This document shows, piece by piece, positions 8,128 to 18,466 of a stretch of DNA of 64,000 nt (position 1 is the first letter of the stretch; each line of letters opens with the position of its first letter). The notes beneath the pieces are model-generated. The model had not been told where the DNA came from, searched no databases, and was given only the letters and a program-made list of their open reading frames with translations. Position numbers and translations under genes: made by a program. The stretch is from assembly GCF_003226255.1 (NCBI RefSeq), contig NZ_QJST01000005.1:1-64000 (forward strand). The letters are read 5' to 3'. The stretch is from Idiomarina fontislapidosi. Lineage in GTDB: Bacteria > Pseudomonadota > Gammaproteobacteria > Enterobacterales > Alteromonadaceae.

Positions 8128-8267
8128 AAATCGAGATGAAGAGATTGGTTGTCACTTCTTCTTAGATTGTTACTTACTTTTTTGATTACTTAGAGTAAGT
8201 TCCCTGGATTTTTAACTTCCTTCTTGTTGTTCTGTTTGCCCGTTCCATTTGGTTCGGGCTTTTTTTT
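8128..8267 (+). ncRNA. Candidate small RNA, about 140 nt
   Basis: The 436-bp interval between ybgC and ruvB (7859-8294) has no supportable protein gene. On the plus strand it contains a good promoter, a U-rich run of about 110 nt with no long open frame, and a terminator with eight T residues. A tiny frame (ATG at 8135, MKRLVVTSS) has no proper Shine-Dalgarno. The architecture (promoter, single-stranded U-rich body, rho-independent end) is typical of Hfq-binding sRNAs, but I recognise no known family. The rest of the interval (7859-8090) is AT-rich and probably holds the ybgC-tol promoter on the minus strand. Confidence 0.45.
8238..8267 (+). terminator. Intrinsic terminator of the candidate sRNA
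   Basis: GCCCG (8238-8242) pairs with CGGGC (8255-8259) and CC pairs with GG inside the stem. The hairpin is followed directly by eight T residues (8260-8267). The T-run is on the plus-strand side only, so it does not serve ruvB, which ends at 8295 on the minus strand. Confidence 0.65.
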
Positions 8268-8294
8268 ACTCAAATTTTACCTTTTTGAATCGTG

Positions 8295-9320
8295 TTATTC
8301 TTCTGCGTTTGGATTCAAGCCAAAGTGGCGGTATGCCCGCGGTGTGGCGATACGTCCTCGTGGGGTACGCTGTAAAAACCCTTGCTGAATCAAATAAGGT
8401 TCGAGCACATCCTCGATGGTGTCCTTTTCTTCACCAATGGCTGCGGCTAGGTTATCTAACCCCACTGGGCCGCCCAAAAACTTCTCCATAATCGCCAGCA
8501 GCAGTTTTCTATCCATGTAGTCAAAACCGGCTTGGTCGACATCCACCATGGTCAGTGCGGCACTGGCGACTTCTTGATTAACGGTGCCATCGGCTTTTAC
8601 TTCGGCGTAATCACGGACCCGGCGTAATAATCGGTTAGCGATACGCGGCGTGCCCCGCGACCGACGAGCGATTTCTTGCGCCCCACCGTTATCCATGGTG
8701 ACGTTCATATAGTGCGCTGAGCGCTTGATGATTTCGGTGAGCTCTTCGACTTGATAAAACTCCAAGCGCTGCACGATACCAAAGCGGTCACGTAAGGGGG
8801 ATGTCAACGCGCCGGCTCGGGTCGTTGCACCAATCAAGGTAAATGGCGGCAAATCGAGCTTAATCGAACGTGCTGCCGGCCCCTCGCCTATCATAATGTC
8901 GAGTTGGTAGTCTTCCATCGCCGGATAGAGGATTTCTTCGACCACCGGACTCAAGCGGTGAATTTCATCAATAAAGAGGACATCATGAGCATCGAGGTTA
9001 GTCAGCAGCGCAGCGAGATCGCCTGCTTTTTCAAGAACCGGCCCCGAGGTGGTTTTGATGTTCACATCCAGTTCATTCGCCACGATATTGGCCAACGTGG
9101 TTTTGCCTAAGCCGGGCGGACCAAAAATCAGCAGATGATCGAGCGCTTCTTCGCGTTTACGCGCCGCCTCGATAAAGATTTCCATCTGCTCGACCACGTG
9201 TTTTTGCCCGGTGTAGTCGGCGAGCTTCTTCGGACGAATGGCACGGTCAATGGCTTCATCGTCACCCTGTACATCGGCTTCGATAATGCGGTGACTGGGG
9301 ATGTGATCTGCTTCAATCAT
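8295..9320 (-). CDS. ruvB: Holliday junction branch migration ATPase RuvB
   Basis: This 341-residue AAA+ motor forms hexameric rings that drive branch migration with RuvA. Walker A is [19 protein letters not shown] (about residues 65-83) and Walker B is LFIDEIHRL (about 115-123). Sensor [10 protein letters not shown] is present, and a C-terminal winged helix follows ([18 protein letters not shown]). Length is normal. It lies 27 bp downstream of ruvA and ends the yebC-ruvCAB run. Confidence 0.97.
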   Translation of the reverse strand: MIEADHIPSHRIIEADVQGDDEAIDRAIRPKKLADYTGQKHVVEQMEIFIEAARKREEALDHLLIFGPPGLGKTTLANIVANELDVNIKTTSGPVLEKAGDLAALLTNLDAHDVLFIDEIHRLSPVVEEILYPAMEDYQLDIMIGEGPAARSIKLDLPPFTLIGATTRAGALTSPLRDRFGIVQRLEFYQVEELTEIIKRSAHYMNVTMDNGGAQEIARRSRGTPRIANRLLRRVRDYAEVKADGTVNQEVASAALTMVDVDQAGFDYMDRKLLLAIMEKFLGGPVGLDNLAAAIGEEKDTIEDVLEPYLIQQGFLQRTPRGRIATPRAYRHFGLNPNAEE

Positions 9321-9347
9321 AACCTATTCCAAAGGCTGTTCGGCCTA

Positions 9348-9968
9348 TTAAGACAATTGTTTAAGCGCGCTACGAATCAATGTTTCGCTGCTTTCGCCCT
9401 GTTGGTACACGGCTTTTAATGCTTTCTCGGCCTGCACCGGCTTATAACCGAGTGCGAGCAATGCGCTCAAGGCATCGGCTCGTGCATCCGCTGGATGCAC
9501 CAGCGCATCACCAGTGATGCTATCCAAGGGTGCGGCATCGGTGGCGGGCGTACTGGAACCCTGCCAATCTTTTAAGCGGTCACGCATCTCGATAACCAAG
9601 CGCTCCGCAGTTTTCTTACCCACACCCGGTAATTTCACCAAGCGGCTGACATCGTTTTGATTCACTGCCCAGACAAACTCATCGGCGTTCATACCTGATA
9701 GGATAGCCAGCGCCAGCTTAGGTCCCACACCTTGGGTTTTAATTAATAGTCTAAACAAACTGCGCTCGGCGAGCGAGTTAAAGCCATATAATAATTGCGC
9801 GTCCTCACGCACCACAAAATGTGTCACCAAGGTGACAGGCTCTCCGGTGGCGGGCAGCTGATAAAAGCAGGTCATCGGCAATTGAATTTCATAGCCCACC
9901 CCTTGCACATCGACTAATACTTCCGGGGGTTGCTTACTTATCAAGGTGCCACGAATTTGTCCGATCAC
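9348..9968 (-). CDS. ruvA: Holliday junction binding protein RuvA
   Basis: This 206-residue protein has an N-terminal OB fold ([19 protein letters not shown]), two helix-hairpin-helix motifs ([15 protein letters not shown] and [16 protein letters not shown]) and a C-terminal domain III (about residues 158-206) that contacts RuvB. It binds four-way junctions as tetramers. It sits between ruvC and ruvB on the same strand. Confidence 0.97.
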   Translation of the reverse strand: MIGQIRGTLISKQPPEVLVDVQGVGYEIQLPMTCFYQLPATGEPVTLVTHFVVREDAQLLYGFNSLAERSLFRLLIKTQGVGPKLALAILSGMNADEFVWAVNQNDVSRLVKLPGVGKKTAERLVIEMRDRLKDWQGSSTPATDAAPLDSITGDALVHPADARADALSALLALGYKPVQAEKALKAVYQQGESSETLIRSALKQLS

Positions 9969-10004
9969 TGGATATCCTCTTTGTTATTCTAGTGAATGCC
10001 CGTG

Positions 10005-10544
10005 CTAACGACGTAAACGACCGCGCACGATTTTGCGTGCTGCGCCAGACATTTTAATTAAACTTTGCGCGCTGTGTGCGTGACACAACGCCACCGCTAA
10101 TGCGTCAGCGGCATCGGCTTGGGGGGATTTACTCAAATTGAGTAATGCCATCACCATGTGTTGCACTTGTGTTTTATCGGCACCGCCATTGCCCACCACC
10201 GCCTGCTTTATTTGCCGCGCGCTATACTCGGCAACCGGTAAATCGGCACACGCTGCGGCCACTATCGCTGCACCTCGCGCTTGCCCTAACTTTAACGCAG
10301 AATCTGGGTTGCGTGCCATGAATACTTGCTCAATCGCAAATTCATCGGGTTGGTACTGAGTGATCAGTTCAACCACGCTGTTATGTATGCGTTTGAGTTT
10401 TTCGGCGAGGCTCAGTGGTTGCGCGGTGGTGCCTGTTGCACGAATGCAACCACTGGCAATATAAGATAAATGTCGCCCTTGCTGCTGGATAACCCCAAAG
10501 CCCGTTAAACGTGAGCCTGGATCAATGCCAAGGATCACGCTCAT
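10005..10544 (-). CDS. ruvC: Holliday junction resolvase RuvC
   Basis: This 179-residue RNase H-like endonuclease has the first catalytic Asp in [16 protein letters not shown] near the N-terminus, Glu in DEFAIEQVF (about residue 68) and the C-terminal acidic pair in [18 protein letters not shown] (about 137-154). It starts 6 bp after yebC ends, so it is probably cotranscribed with it. Confidence 0.97.
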   Translation of the reverse strand: MSVILGIDPGSRLTGFGVIQQQGRHLSYIASGCIRATGTTAQPLSLAEKLKRIHNSVVELITQYQPDEFAIEQVFMARNPDSALKLGQARGAAIVAAACADLPVAEYSARQIKQAVVGNGGADKTQVQHMVMALLNLSKSPQADAADALAVALCHAHSAQSLIKMSGAARKIVRGRLRR

Positions 10545-10550
10545 CGCGGG

Positions 10551-11300
10551 TTACTCATCCAGTGATGCCAATACGTCATCCGAGATATCAGCGTTATGGT
10601 AGGCGTTTTGCACATCGTCTAAATCCTCAAGTGCGTCGAGTAGTTTGAGGAAGGTGCGAGCGCCGTCTTCATCTAAGTCGACTTTGGTATCGGGCACCAT
10701 GGTCACTTCAGCGTTGGTCGCCTCGGCGCCTGTGGCATCTAGCGCGTCTTTGACGGCACCAAAGGCATCAGGGCTGGTAAACACATCGATATGACCATCG
10801 CCATGGTTCAACACATCATCGGCACCCGCCTCAATCGCGGGCTCCAAGATGGTTTCTTCGCTGGTCTCGCTACCATAACTGATCACGCCACGTTTATTAA
10901 ACAGATACGCCACCGAGCCATCCGTACCCAGGTTGCCGTTAAATTTATTAAACGCGTGACGCACTTCTGACACCGTGCGATTGCGGTTATCCGTCATGCA
11001 TTCGAGTAAGATAGCCACGCCGCTGGGGCCATAGCCCTCGTAGGTCAACTCTTCAACGTTTTCACCTTCGAGTTCGCCCGAACCGCGCTTAACCGCTGTA
11101 TCAATGGTGTCGCGCTTCATGTTATTAGACAGCGCTTTATCAATCGCCGCACGCAAGCGTGGATTGGTTTCGGGATCACCACCGCCCTGCCTTGCAGAGA
11201 CGGTGATTTCTCGAATCAATTTGGTAAAGATTTTGCCGCGCTTTGCGTCTTGCGCGGCTTTACGATGTTTTATGTTGGCCCATTTGGAATGACCTGCCAT
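10551..11300 (-). CDS. yebC: YebC/PmpR-family transcription/translation factor
   Basis: This 249-residue protein starts [20 protein letters not shown], the hallmark of the YebC family, and has the usual three-domain length. Family members act as DNA-binding regulators (PmpR type), and recent work links YebC proteins to relief of ribosome stalling at proline stretches. The acidic C-terminal region ([20 protein letters not shown]) is typical. The aspS-yebC-ruvC order is conserved widely in Proteobacteria. Confidence 0.95.
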   Translation of the reverse strand: MAGHSKWANIKHRKAAQDAKRGKIFTKLIREITVSARQGGGDPETNPRLRAAIDKALSNNMKRDTIDTAVKRGSGELEGENVEELTYEGYGPSGVAILLECMTDNRNRTVSEVRHAFNKFNGNLGTDGSVAYLFNKRGVISYGSETSEETILEPAIEAGADDVLNHGDGHIDVFTSPDAFGAVKDALDATGAEATNAEVTMVPDTKVDLDEDGARTFLKLLDALEDLDDVQNAYHNADISDDVLASLDE

Positions 11301-11318
11301 GTCTCACTCCATTTGTTG

Positions 11319-13091
11319 CTATTCGTCTTTGTCTTCCACCGTACTCTTAACGCCGAGCTCTTGCAACGCGTCTGGGTTAGCCAACCCAGGTGCATCGGTA
11401 AGCACACAGGCAGCCGTGGTGGTTTTCGGGAACGCGATCACGTCACGGATTGAGCTTGCGCCCACCATCAGCATCACTAAGCGGTCAAGACCAAAGGCTA
11501 AACCGGCGTGTGGTGGTGTACCGTACTTGAGCGCCTCGAGTAAGAAACCGAACTTCTCTTTCGCCTCTTCAGCGCCAATGCCCAAGACTTCGAACGCGGC
11601 TTGCTGCATAGCATTATCGTGAATACGTACAGAACCACCGCCGACTTCAACGCCGTTAAGTACCATGTCGTACGCATTAGACAGCGCTTGCGCAGGGTTT
11701 GCTTTTAGCTCTTCTGGCGTAACGTTGACCGGTGCCGTGAATGGATGGTGCATCGCGGCTAAACGACCTTCGTCGTCTTCTTCGAACATTGGGAAGTCAA
11801 CCACCCACAGCGGACGCCATTCGTCGCTCACCAATTCGAACGTTTCGCCCAGCTTGAGACGCAACGCGCCCATCGCTTCGGCGACGACATTGGCTTTATC
11901 TGAACCAAAGAACAAGATGTCACCCGTGGCGGCTTCAGTACGCTCAAGAATCGCGTTCAGTGCCTCATCGGGCAAGAACTTCAGGATCGGCGACTGCAAG
12001 CCATCACGACCCTGGCTGAGATCGTTCACTTTGATCCATGCCAAGCCTTTAGCGCCATAGATGCCAACAAATTGGGTGTATTCGTCGATCATCTTGCGCG
12101 ATACGTTATCTGCCTGACCCGGTAAGCGAATCACTGCAACGCGTCCTTTCTCGTCGTTTGCAGGACCCGAGAAGACTTTAAATTCAACGTCTTTTAACAG
12201 GTCAGCGACATCGACTAACTCTAACGGGTTACGTAAGTCTGGCTTGTCCGAACCAAAGCGACGCATGGCTTCGTGCCAGGTCATGGTCGGGAACTTGCCT
12301 AAATCGATATCCAATAATTGTTGGAACAATTGACGTGTCATGGTTTCGGTGACTTCCATCACCTGCTCTGCGCTCATGAACGAGGTTTCGATATCGATCT
12401 GAGTAAATTCTGGCTGACGGTCAGCACGTAAGTCTTCATCACGGAAGCACTTTACGATCTGATAGTAGCGGTCAAAGCCCGACATCATTAGCAATTGTTT
12501 AAACAACTGCGGACTTTGTGGCAAGGCAAAGAAACGACCTTTGTGGGTACGGCTTGGTACCAAGTAATCACGCGCACCTTCTGGAGTCGCACGGGTCAGC
12601 ATCGGTGTTTCGATATCTAAAAAGCCACTGTCATCGAGGAAACGACGCACGGCACTGGCGACTTTGGCACGGAACTGCAGGTTCTGGTTCATCTGCGGAC
12701 GACGCAAATCCAGATAACGATAACGTAAACGTGCTTCTTCGCTTACTTGCGAGTTAAAATCGATAGGTAGCGGTTCTGAACGGCTCAAGATAGTCAGATC
12801 GTTGGCAATGATCTCGACTTCGCCAGTTTTCATGTTGGCGTTCACTTGGCTGTCTGGACGACGGTTTACTTTACCGTGGATTTGTACACAGAACTCTTGG
12901 CGCAGGCGGTTTGCTTGCTCAAACAGGGCATTTTGATCGGGGTCAAATACCACTTGAACCAAGCCTTCGCGGTCACGTAGATCGATAAAGATCAAGCCAC
13001 CTAAATCGCGACGTTTGTTGACCCAACCACATAAAGTCACTTCTTGTTCGGCTAGTTCGGCAGTCACCTGCCCACAGTAATGCGTTCGCAT
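11319..13091 (-). CDS. aspS: Aspartyl-tRNA synthetase
   Basis: This 590-residue class II synthetase has an N-terminal OB anticodon-binding domain (about residues 1-105), catalytic motif 2 ([18 protein letters not shown]) and motif 3 ([13 protein letters not shown]). The bacterial GAD insertion domain lies between them (about 290-415). This is the standard bacterial length and layout. It charges tRNA-Asp. A promoter with a perfect -10 lies just upstream. Confidence 0.97.
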   Translation of the reverse strand: MRTHYCGQVTAELAEQEVTLCGWVNKRRDLGGLIFIDLRDREGLVQVVFDPDQNALFEQANRLRQEFCVQIHGKVNRRPDSQVNANMKTGEVEIIANDLTILSRSEPLPIDFNSQVSEEARLRYRYLDLRRPQMNQNLQFRAKVASAVRRFLDDSGFLDIETPMLTRATPEGARDYLVPSRTHKGRFFALPQSPQLFKQLLMMSGFDRYYQIVKCFRDEDLRADRQPEFTQIDIETSFMSAEQVMEVTETMTRQLFQQLLDIDLGKFPTMTWHEAMRRFGSDKPDLRNPLELVDVADLLKDVEFKVFSGPANDEKGRVAVIRLPGQADNVSRKMIDEYTQFVGIYGAKGLAWIKVNDLSQGRDGLQSPILKFLPDEALNAILERTEAATGDILFFGSDKANVVAEAMGALRLKLGETFELVSDEWRPLWVVDFPMFEEDDEGRLAAMHHPFTAPVNVTPEELKANPAQALSNAYDMVLNGVEVGGGSVRIHDNAMQQAAFEVLGIGAEEAKEKFGFLLEALKYGTPPHAGLAFGLDRLVMLMVGASSIRDVIAFPKTTTAACVLTDAPGLANPDALQELGVKSTVEDKDE

Positions 13092-13134
13092 GCGCCTTTC
13101 ACACCTTTTATTCTGCTAAATGATTAAAGCGCAT

Positions 13135-13162
13135 ATTATAGCGAAATAGGCGCTAATGTCAT
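13135..13162 (-). promoter_or_regulatory. Probable sigma-70 promoter of aspS
   Basis: On the minus strand ATGACA (13157-13162) and TATAAT (13135-13140) are separated by 16 bp, about 45 bp upstream of the aspS start codon. Confidence 0.55.
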
Positions 13163-13167
13163 CCGAG

Positions 13168-14601
13168 TTAAGGCGCGGCTAACCTGACATCGTTTTTACC
13201 GGCATCTTTTGCCGCGTACATGGCTTTATCGGCCGCTCGCAATAAGGCGTTTTCATCACTGCCATGTTGCGGGAATAAGCTCACACCAATACTGGTGCTG
13301 ACTTCGAGCATGTGCTGGCCAATTTGATATGGGCGTGCGATATGCACCACCAATTTACGCGCCACAGCCAGTGCGGCACTGGTGGTTGGGGTGGTGGGTA
13401 GCAACACGACAAACTCATCGCCACCATAACGACACACGGTATCAGAGCGACGCAATAGGCTCTGCATACGCTGGGAAGCGTGGATCAGCAGTTCATCGCC
13501 CACTTCGTGGCCGTACTGGTCGTTAATTTGTTTAAAGCCGTCTAAATCCAAGAACATAATGGCAAAGGCTTTATTCGAGCGCTCCGCTTGCAGAATGGCT
13601 TGGTCTAATCGGTCTGACAATAATTTGCGGTTCGGCAACCCCGTCAACTCATCGTGGGTTGCAACGTAACGGATGCGTTTCTCGGCATCCTTACGCAATT
13701 TAACCTCGCGACGCAGACGGCTATTTCTAAAGGCAATAAACAAAAACACCAGCACAACACCGGAACCCACCTTCAAGGCAATTTGTAGCAGCTCTTCGTC
13801 GCTCCAACCGGTTTGCAGCTCGTATCCATACCACTTGTTACGTAACTGGTTTTGTTGGCTTTGGGTAATGTTATCGATGCCTTTGTTAAGGGTGACCACT
13901 AATGGCTGCCAATCACTGCGCACGCCAAAAAATAGATCTTGTCCAGGCGCGTCATCGAGGACTTCAAGTTGCGCGTTAGCAATGGGTTGTCTTTGTAACT
14001 CGAACACGAGTATCGGCAGGCTATCAACGTAAACGTTAATTTGGCTATCTTTAAGCGCAGTAATGGCTTGGTCGATTTCGGGATATTCGATGACTTCGGT
14101 ACCACGCTGATTACGCAACAACGAGACCACACTGTAATCTTGAATGATACCTAGACGCTGACCGCGTAAGTTGCCCACGTTGACGCTGCCGGTTGAATCG
14201 AGGGCGTCTTTATTAAGATAAAGCACTGCCCACGGCATTGACCAATACCGTTGCGTAAAGCTGGCGTAGCGCGAGCGGCCCTCAGAATATGACATGCTGG
14301 GTAAGATATCAATATTGCGCTGCTCGAGCGCAATCAAGCATTGGCTCCACGAACCACAAGGGGTCCATTTCAACTCAACCGATAGGTGTTGCGAAATAAG
14401 TCGCAGCATGTCGGCATCAAAACCAACGCCTTCGCCGTTTTCGATACCAATCAATGGCATGAGATTTTGCGGGACACCGACTCGAATTGACTGGTGCTCT
14501 TCGAGCCAGTCATTGGTATCTACTGAACTTCCTGTCGTAGCTAAAACCGCATTGACCCAGAAAATTCCGAGATATCCCGCTAGGTATTTAAATAGTCTCA
14601 T
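13168..14601 (-). CDS. Periplasmic-sensor diguanylate cyclase (SBP_bac_3-TM-GGDEF)
   Basis: The preferred start at 14601 gives a signal peptide (MRLFKYLAGYLGIFWVNAVLA) and has AAGG upstream; the frame also extends 22 codons further 5'. A solute-binding-protein family 3 domain fills about residues 30-270 (IRVGVPQNLMPLIGI, GVGFDADML). One membrane helix follows (about 278-297), and then a GGDEF domain with RYGGDEFVV at about 390. An RxxD product-inhibition site (RRSD) lies five residues before GGDEF. It probably makes cyclic di-GMP in response to a periplasmic ligand such as an amino acid. The ligand cannot be told from the sequence. Confidence 0.9.
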   Translation of the reverse strand: MRLFKYLAGYLGIFWVNAVLATTGSSVDTNDWLEEHQSIRVGVPQNLMPLIGIENGEGVGFDADMLRLISQHLSVELKWTPCGSWSQCLIALEQRNIDILPSMSYSEGRSRYASFTQRYWSMPWAVLYLNKDALDSTGSVNVGNLRGQRLGIIQDYSVVSLLRNQRGTEVIEYPEIDQAITALKDSQINVYVDSLPILVFELQRQPIANAQLEVLDDAPGQDLFFGVRSDWQPLVVTLNKGIDNITQSQQNQLRNKWYGYELQTGWSDEELLQIALKVGSGVVLVFLFIAFRNSRLRREVKLRKDAEKRIRYVATHDELTGLPNRKLLSDRLDQAILQAERSNKAFAIMFLDLDGFKQINDQYGHEVGDELLIHASQRMQSLLRRSDTVCRYGGDEFVVLLPTTPTTSAALAVARKLVVHIARPYQIGQHMLEVSTSIGVSLFPQHGSDENALLRAADKAMYAAKDAGKNDVRLAAP

Positions 14602-14767
14602 TTTACCTTGCTTCCTTGCATTGGCGCGAAAACCTAGGGTTGATAGTAATGTCTGATTGCGATTCATCTTTACCGTTCAGCTTTTATTCTTGTTTATTCT
14701 GTGCCTCAGAGCGATTTAGCGTTAAACTACGCGTATATTTTATGCCGCCTAAACACAGTTATTTCTT

Positions 14768-15505
14768 ATGAGTCAGCAGGATACAATTTACTCAAAAGCT
14801 TTACCCAGCGTTGGTGACTTTCGTTTTGACGAACATGTCGTTGAAGTCTTTCCGGATATGATTAATCGTTCAGTGCCCGGCTACGCTACGATCATACAAA
14901 CATTACCACAACTGGCTGAACGTTATAGTCAAAATAACACAAATGTGTATGACCTTGGCTGTTCACTGGGTGCAGCAACGTTAGCCCTGCGCAAAGGCTG
15001 CGAAAAAAGTCAGGGTAATCAGATTATCGCCGTCGATAACTCGCAACCCATGATTGACCGCGCACGTTTGCACTTACAAGGCTTTAAAAGTGATATTCCT
15101 GTCACGTTCAATTGTGAAAACGTGCAAGACACATCCATTGAAAACGCCTCAATCGTGGTGCTGAATTTTACACTGCAATTTGTGCCAAAAGAAGACAGAA
15201 ACGCGCTTATTCAGAAAATTTATTCAGGTTTAAACCCAGGCGGTGTGCTATTAGTCGCCGAAAAAGTCGCCCACACGGATAAACACATTCACGATACATT
15301 AGTTGAGCTTCACCATGACTTCAAGCGCGCCAACGGCTATAGCGAGCTTGAGATCAGCCAAAAACGCGCAGCGATAGAAAATGTAATGAAAATTGATAGC
15401 CTAGATACTCACTTCGCGCGCTTTCAGGACGCGGGCTTTGCGCATTCGGGTGTGTGGTTACAGTGCTTTAATTTCGTCGCGATGATGGCCGTTAAAGGAG
15501 AATAA
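14768..15505 (+). CDS. cmoA: Carboxy-SAM synthase CmoA
   Basis: This 245-residue class I methyltransferase-fold enzyme converts SAM and prephenate to carboxy-SAM. It has motif I VYDLGCSLGAATLALRKG (about residues 57-74), IIAVDNSQPMIDRA and IVVLNFTLQFV, all characteristic of CmoA. It lies 3 bp upstream of cmoB, its pathway partner for cmo5U at the wobble position of tRNA. Confidence 0.96.
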   Translation: MSQQDTIYSKALPSVGDFRFDEHVVEVFPDMINRSVPGYATIIQTLPQLAERYSQNNTNVYDLGCSLGAATLALRKGCEKSQGNQIIAVDNSQPMIDRARLHLQGFKSDIPVTFNCENVQDTSIENASIVVLNFTLQFVPKEDRNALIQKIYSGLNPGGVLLVAEKVAHTDKHIHDTLVELHHDFKRANGYSELEISQKRAAIENVMKIDSLDTHFARFQDAGFAHSGVWLQCFNFVAMMAVKGE

Positions 15506-15508
15506 TTC

Positions 15509-16480
15509 ATGGAGATGTTTGCTAAGGATCTCAGCGCACTGGCTCAAAGCCCTCACCGCCAATGGTTAACCACATTGCCCCAGCAGTTAAATTCGTTTTT
15601 ACAGTCACCTCATGGCGAGTTTAAGAAGTGGCAACGTGTGCTTAAGCAGTTACCTCAACTTGACACGGATCACGCCAGTTTGGGCGATACAGTGCAAGTT
15701 GGTTTGCCCGAGCAAGCCAGTGACTCAGACCGCGCGCGAATGAATGGTTTGTTAAAACAGTTACAACCTTGGCGCAAAGGACCTTTCGATTTATTTGGAC
15801 TATTCATCGACACCGAATGGCGTTCTGACTGGAAGTGGCAACGCGTGCAACCGCATTTAAACGACCTCAGCGGCAAGCAGGTGTTAGATGTGGGCTGTGG
15901 CAGTGGTTATCACCTTTGGAGGATGTTAGAGGCAGGCGCTTCGGAGGTTTGGGGGATTGACCCAGGTGAGCTGTTCTTGACGCAGTTTCAGGCAATAAAG
16001 CAGATGATGCCACCATCCATCGGTGACCGCGCACATTACTTTCCGGTCGGAATTGAGCATATGCCCTCACTTCAAAGTTTTGATACGGTTTTTAGCATGG
16101 GCGTGTTGTATCATCGTCGCTCGCCACTTGAGTTTTTACAACAACTTAAAAGTCTTTTAAGATCAGGTGGACAATTAATACTAGAAACGATTGTGGTCGA
16201 GGGCGACGAAACCACCGTGATGATGCCAGGCGAGCGTTATGCTCAGATGCGTAATGTGTGGTTTTTACCAAGCGCCAAAGCACTCTGTGTCTGGCTCGAA
16301 CGTTTAGGGTTTAAAAATCCCGAAATTGTCGACCATAACCCCACCACACTTGATGAACAGCGATCAACCGAGTGGATGACGGGTGAATCTTTAAAAGATT
16401 TTCTTGATCCAAATGACCCAAAAAAGACTATTGAGGGATATCAAGCACCCATCCGTGCAATCGTTAAAGCGACAATTTAA
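15509..16480 (+). CDS. cmoB: tRNA U34 carboxymethyltransferase CmoB
   Basis: This 323-residue enzyme transfers the carboxymethyl group from carboxy-SAM to 5-hydroxyuridine 34. The N-terminal helical region (about residues 1-110) includes PWRKGPFDLFGLFIDTEWRS. The Rossmann core follows with VLDVGCGSGYHLWRML and VFSMGVLYHRRSPLEFL. It is cotranscribed with cmoA. Confidence 0.96.
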   Translation: MEMFAKDLSALAQSPHRQWLTTLPQQLNSFLQSPHGEFKKWQRVLKQLPQLDTDHASLGDTVQVGLPEQASDSDRARMNGLLKQLQPWRKGPFDLFGLFIDTEWRSDWKWQRVQPHLNDLSGKQVLDVGCGSGYHLWRMLEAGASEVWGIDPGELFLTQFQAIKQMMPPSIGDRAHYFPVGIEHMPSLQSFDTVFSMGVLYHRRSPLEFLQQLKSLLRSGGQLILETIVVEGDETTVMMPGERYAQMRNVWFLPSAKALCVWLERLGFKNPEIVDHNPTTLDEQRSTEWMTGESLKDFLDPNDPKKTIEGYQAPIRAIVKATI

Positions 16481-16510
16481 TCGTCAGACAAGAGGTTAGA
16501 CATTAATCCT

Positions 16511-17437
16511 ATGCCACACTACAGAGCTAAGTCCACTTTGGAACAATGGCGCATTTTACAAGCGGTTGTAGACTGTGGTGGCTATGCACATGCAGCAGAG
16601 AAGTTAAATAAAAGTCAGTCCTCGTTAAATCACGCAGTGTCGAAGCTACAACAAGTATTGGGCGTGCAATTGCTTGAGATCCGAGGCCGCAAAGCAGAAC
16701 TCACTCATGTCGGTGAAGTGATGCTGCGCCGCTCGCGACAATTGAGCCAAACGGTGTATGAGCTCGAGCAGCTAGCGTGCAACATGGAGCAAGGCTGGGA
16801 ACCAGAGATTAAACTGGCGTTAGAAATGGTTTTTGACCGCAACGATTTAATTCCAGCGTTAAAAGATTTTCAAGAGCATGGCCGCGGGTCTCGGCTAACG
16901 ATTGAAGACACGGTGCTCACCGGTACGTTGGAGCATATCCGTAACGAAAGTGCAGATTTGGTCATTACCCATCAATTGCCAAAAGGCTATCTGGGCGAGC
17001 CCATTCACGACTACTACATGGACTTAGTCTGTCATCCAGATCATCCGTTAGCACAGCAGTCATCGCCTATTTCGCAGGATCAGTTGGCGCAGCATCTACA
17101 GATTGTCATCCGCGATACTGCGAATCAACCCGCAGAAGAAGGCGGCTGGTTAAAGGCTGAACAACGATGGACGGTGAGTCATTTTGATGAGGCGTTACGG
17201 CTTGTTCGTTCGGGATTAGGCTTTTGTTGGTTGCCACCCTATATTGCTAAACGCGCGATGCAAAAAGGCTCGTTACGTAAATTGGAGCTGAAAGGCAGCA
17301 CATGCCGCAAAGGTTCGCTGTACTTGGTGTTGCCAAAAGGGGAGAAAACAGGACCCTGTTCTCGTTTACTGGCGGATTTGGTTTTACGTCATGCCCCAAA
17401 GCGCCAACAGGATGATATGGAAGCCAGCGCGGGTTAG
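16511..17437 (+). CDS. LysR-family transcriptional regulator
   Basis: This 308-residue protein has an N-terminal winged helix-turn-helix (about residues 8-67, with GGYAHAAEKLNKSQSSLNHA) and a type 2 periplasmic-binding-like effector domain (about 95-290). It starts 30 bp after cmoB on the same strand and may be read through from it. The target and inducer are not evident; it is not adjacent to an obvious divergent metabolic operon. Confidence 0.9.
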   Translation: MPHYRAKSTLEQWRILQAVVDCGGYAHAAEKLNKSQSSLNHAVSKLQQVLGVQLLEIRGRKAELTHVGEVMLRRSRQLSQTVYELEQLACNMEQGWEPEIKLALEMVFDRNDLIPALKDFQEHGRGSRLTIEDTVLTGTLEHIRNESADLVITHQLPKGYLGEPIHDYYMDLVCHPDHPLAQQSSPISQDQLAQHLQIVIRDTANQPAEEGGWLKAEQRWTVSHFDEALRLVRSGLGFCWLPPYIAKRAMQKGSLRKLELKGSTCRKGSLYLVLPKGEKTGPCSRLLADLVLRHAPKRQQDDMEASAG

Positions 17438-17444
17438 CGCTGGC
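17423..17444. terminator. Possible bidirectional terminator hairpin between LysR gene and galU
   Basis: GCCAGCGC (17423-17430) and GCGCTGGC (17437-17444) form a perfect 8-bp inverted repeat with a 6-nt loop that overlaps the LysR stop codon and precedes the convergent galU end at 17460. No strong T-run is present, so the terminator role is tentative. Confidence 0.35.
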
Positions 17445-17459
17445 CTCGAGCCGTTACAC

Positions 17460-18359
17460 TTAAGCTTGTAACTGCTTGATGTACGCTTTCATATCATCCG
17501 CGAGTGACGGATGACGCAATGCATGCTCAATAAACGCTTGCGCATAACCCAGCTTGTTGCCACAGTCGTGGCTCTTACCTTTCATGTAATAAGCATTAAC
17601 AGGTGACTGTTCAAGCAACATTGCCATCGCATCCGTTAGCTGGATCTCATTACCTGCACCAACAGGCGTCTTGGCTAACAGCGACCACAGCGCCTCTGGG
17701 AATACATAGCGACCTACCACCGCTAAATCTGAAGGCGCTTTATCCACTTCGGGCTTTTCGACCAACTGTTTAATCGGTGCTTGCTCGCCTTCGGCTAAGT
17801 CGACACCATTGATATCCGCGATACCATAGTTGCTCACTTGCTCACGCGGTACTTTTTCAACCATGACTTGAGCTGCACCTGTGTCGGTGAAGTTACGCAC
17901 CATTTCAGCCATGTTGTCTTCATTTAAATTACAGCTTGCTGAATCGACAAGTACATCGGGTAACACGACAGCAAACGGCTCATCGCCGACAAGCGGACGT
18001 GCGCATAATACGGCGTGACCTAGTCCTTTAGCTTCACCTTGGCGCACGTGCATGATGGTGGTGCCTTTAGGACAAATGGCTTGGACTTCTTCCAGTAGCT
18101 GGCGTTTTACGCGGCGTTCTAAAGTCGTTTCTAGCTCGAAACTCGTATCAAAGTGGTTCTCGATAGAGTTTTTACTCGAGTGGGTCACCAAAATAACGTC
18201 GGTTAAACCGGCGGCAGCACACTCTTCAACAATGTATTGGATTAATGGACGGTCCACCAAAGGCAACATTTCTTTAGGGATTGCCTTCGTAGCTGGAAGC
18301 ATCCGCGTGCCCAATCCGGCAACCGGGATGACGACTTTTTTAACCCGCTTCGTGCTCAT
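17460..18359 (-). CDS. galU: UTP-glucose-1-phosphate uridylyltransferase
   Basis: GalU makes UDP-glucose from UTP and glucose-1-phosphate for envelope glycans. The start at 18359 gives [20 protein letters not shown] and has AGGAAG six bases upstream, so the 25-codon upstream extension is rejected. The nucleotide-binding signature [20 protein letters not shown] is followed by the catalytic region [15 protein letters not shown] and the VEKP loop. The 299-residue length is normal. Confidence 0.95.
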   Translation of the reverse strand: MSTKRVKKVVIPVAGLGTRMLPATKAIPKEMLPLVDRPLIQYIVEECAAAGLTDVILVTHSSKNSIENHFDTSFELETTLERRVKRQLLEEVQAICPKGTTIMHVRQGEAKGLGHAVLCARPLVGDEPFAVVLPDVLVDSASCNLNEDNMAEMVRNFTDTGAAQVMVEKVPREQVSNYGIADINGVDLAEGEQAPIKQLVEKPEVDKAPSDLAVVGRYVFPEALWSLLAKTPVGAGNEIQLTDAMAMLLEQSPVNAYYMKGKSHDCGNKLGYAQAFIEHALRHPSLADDMKAYIKQLQA

Positions 18360-18398
18360 GAATTCTTCCTTTTTCGAACATTTTTTCGTAGGGGCACG

Positions 18399-18428
18399 TT
18401 TATACCTTGCCGAGCTGTTATAATGCAA
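18399..18428 (-). promoter_or_regulatory. Possible sigma-70 promoter of galU
   Basis: On the minus strand TTGCAT (18423-18428) and TATAAA (18399-18404) are spaced by 18 bp, about 40 bp upstream of the galU start. Confidence 0.35.
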
Positions 18429-18466
18429 ATCCAATTTGTTATTAACAACGGCTTAGGTAAGGTGCC

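Noticed and set aside
8249-8491. Plus-strand frame following the sRNA terminator
   Set aside because: It begins inside the terminator and is otherwise antisense to the 3' end of ruvB.
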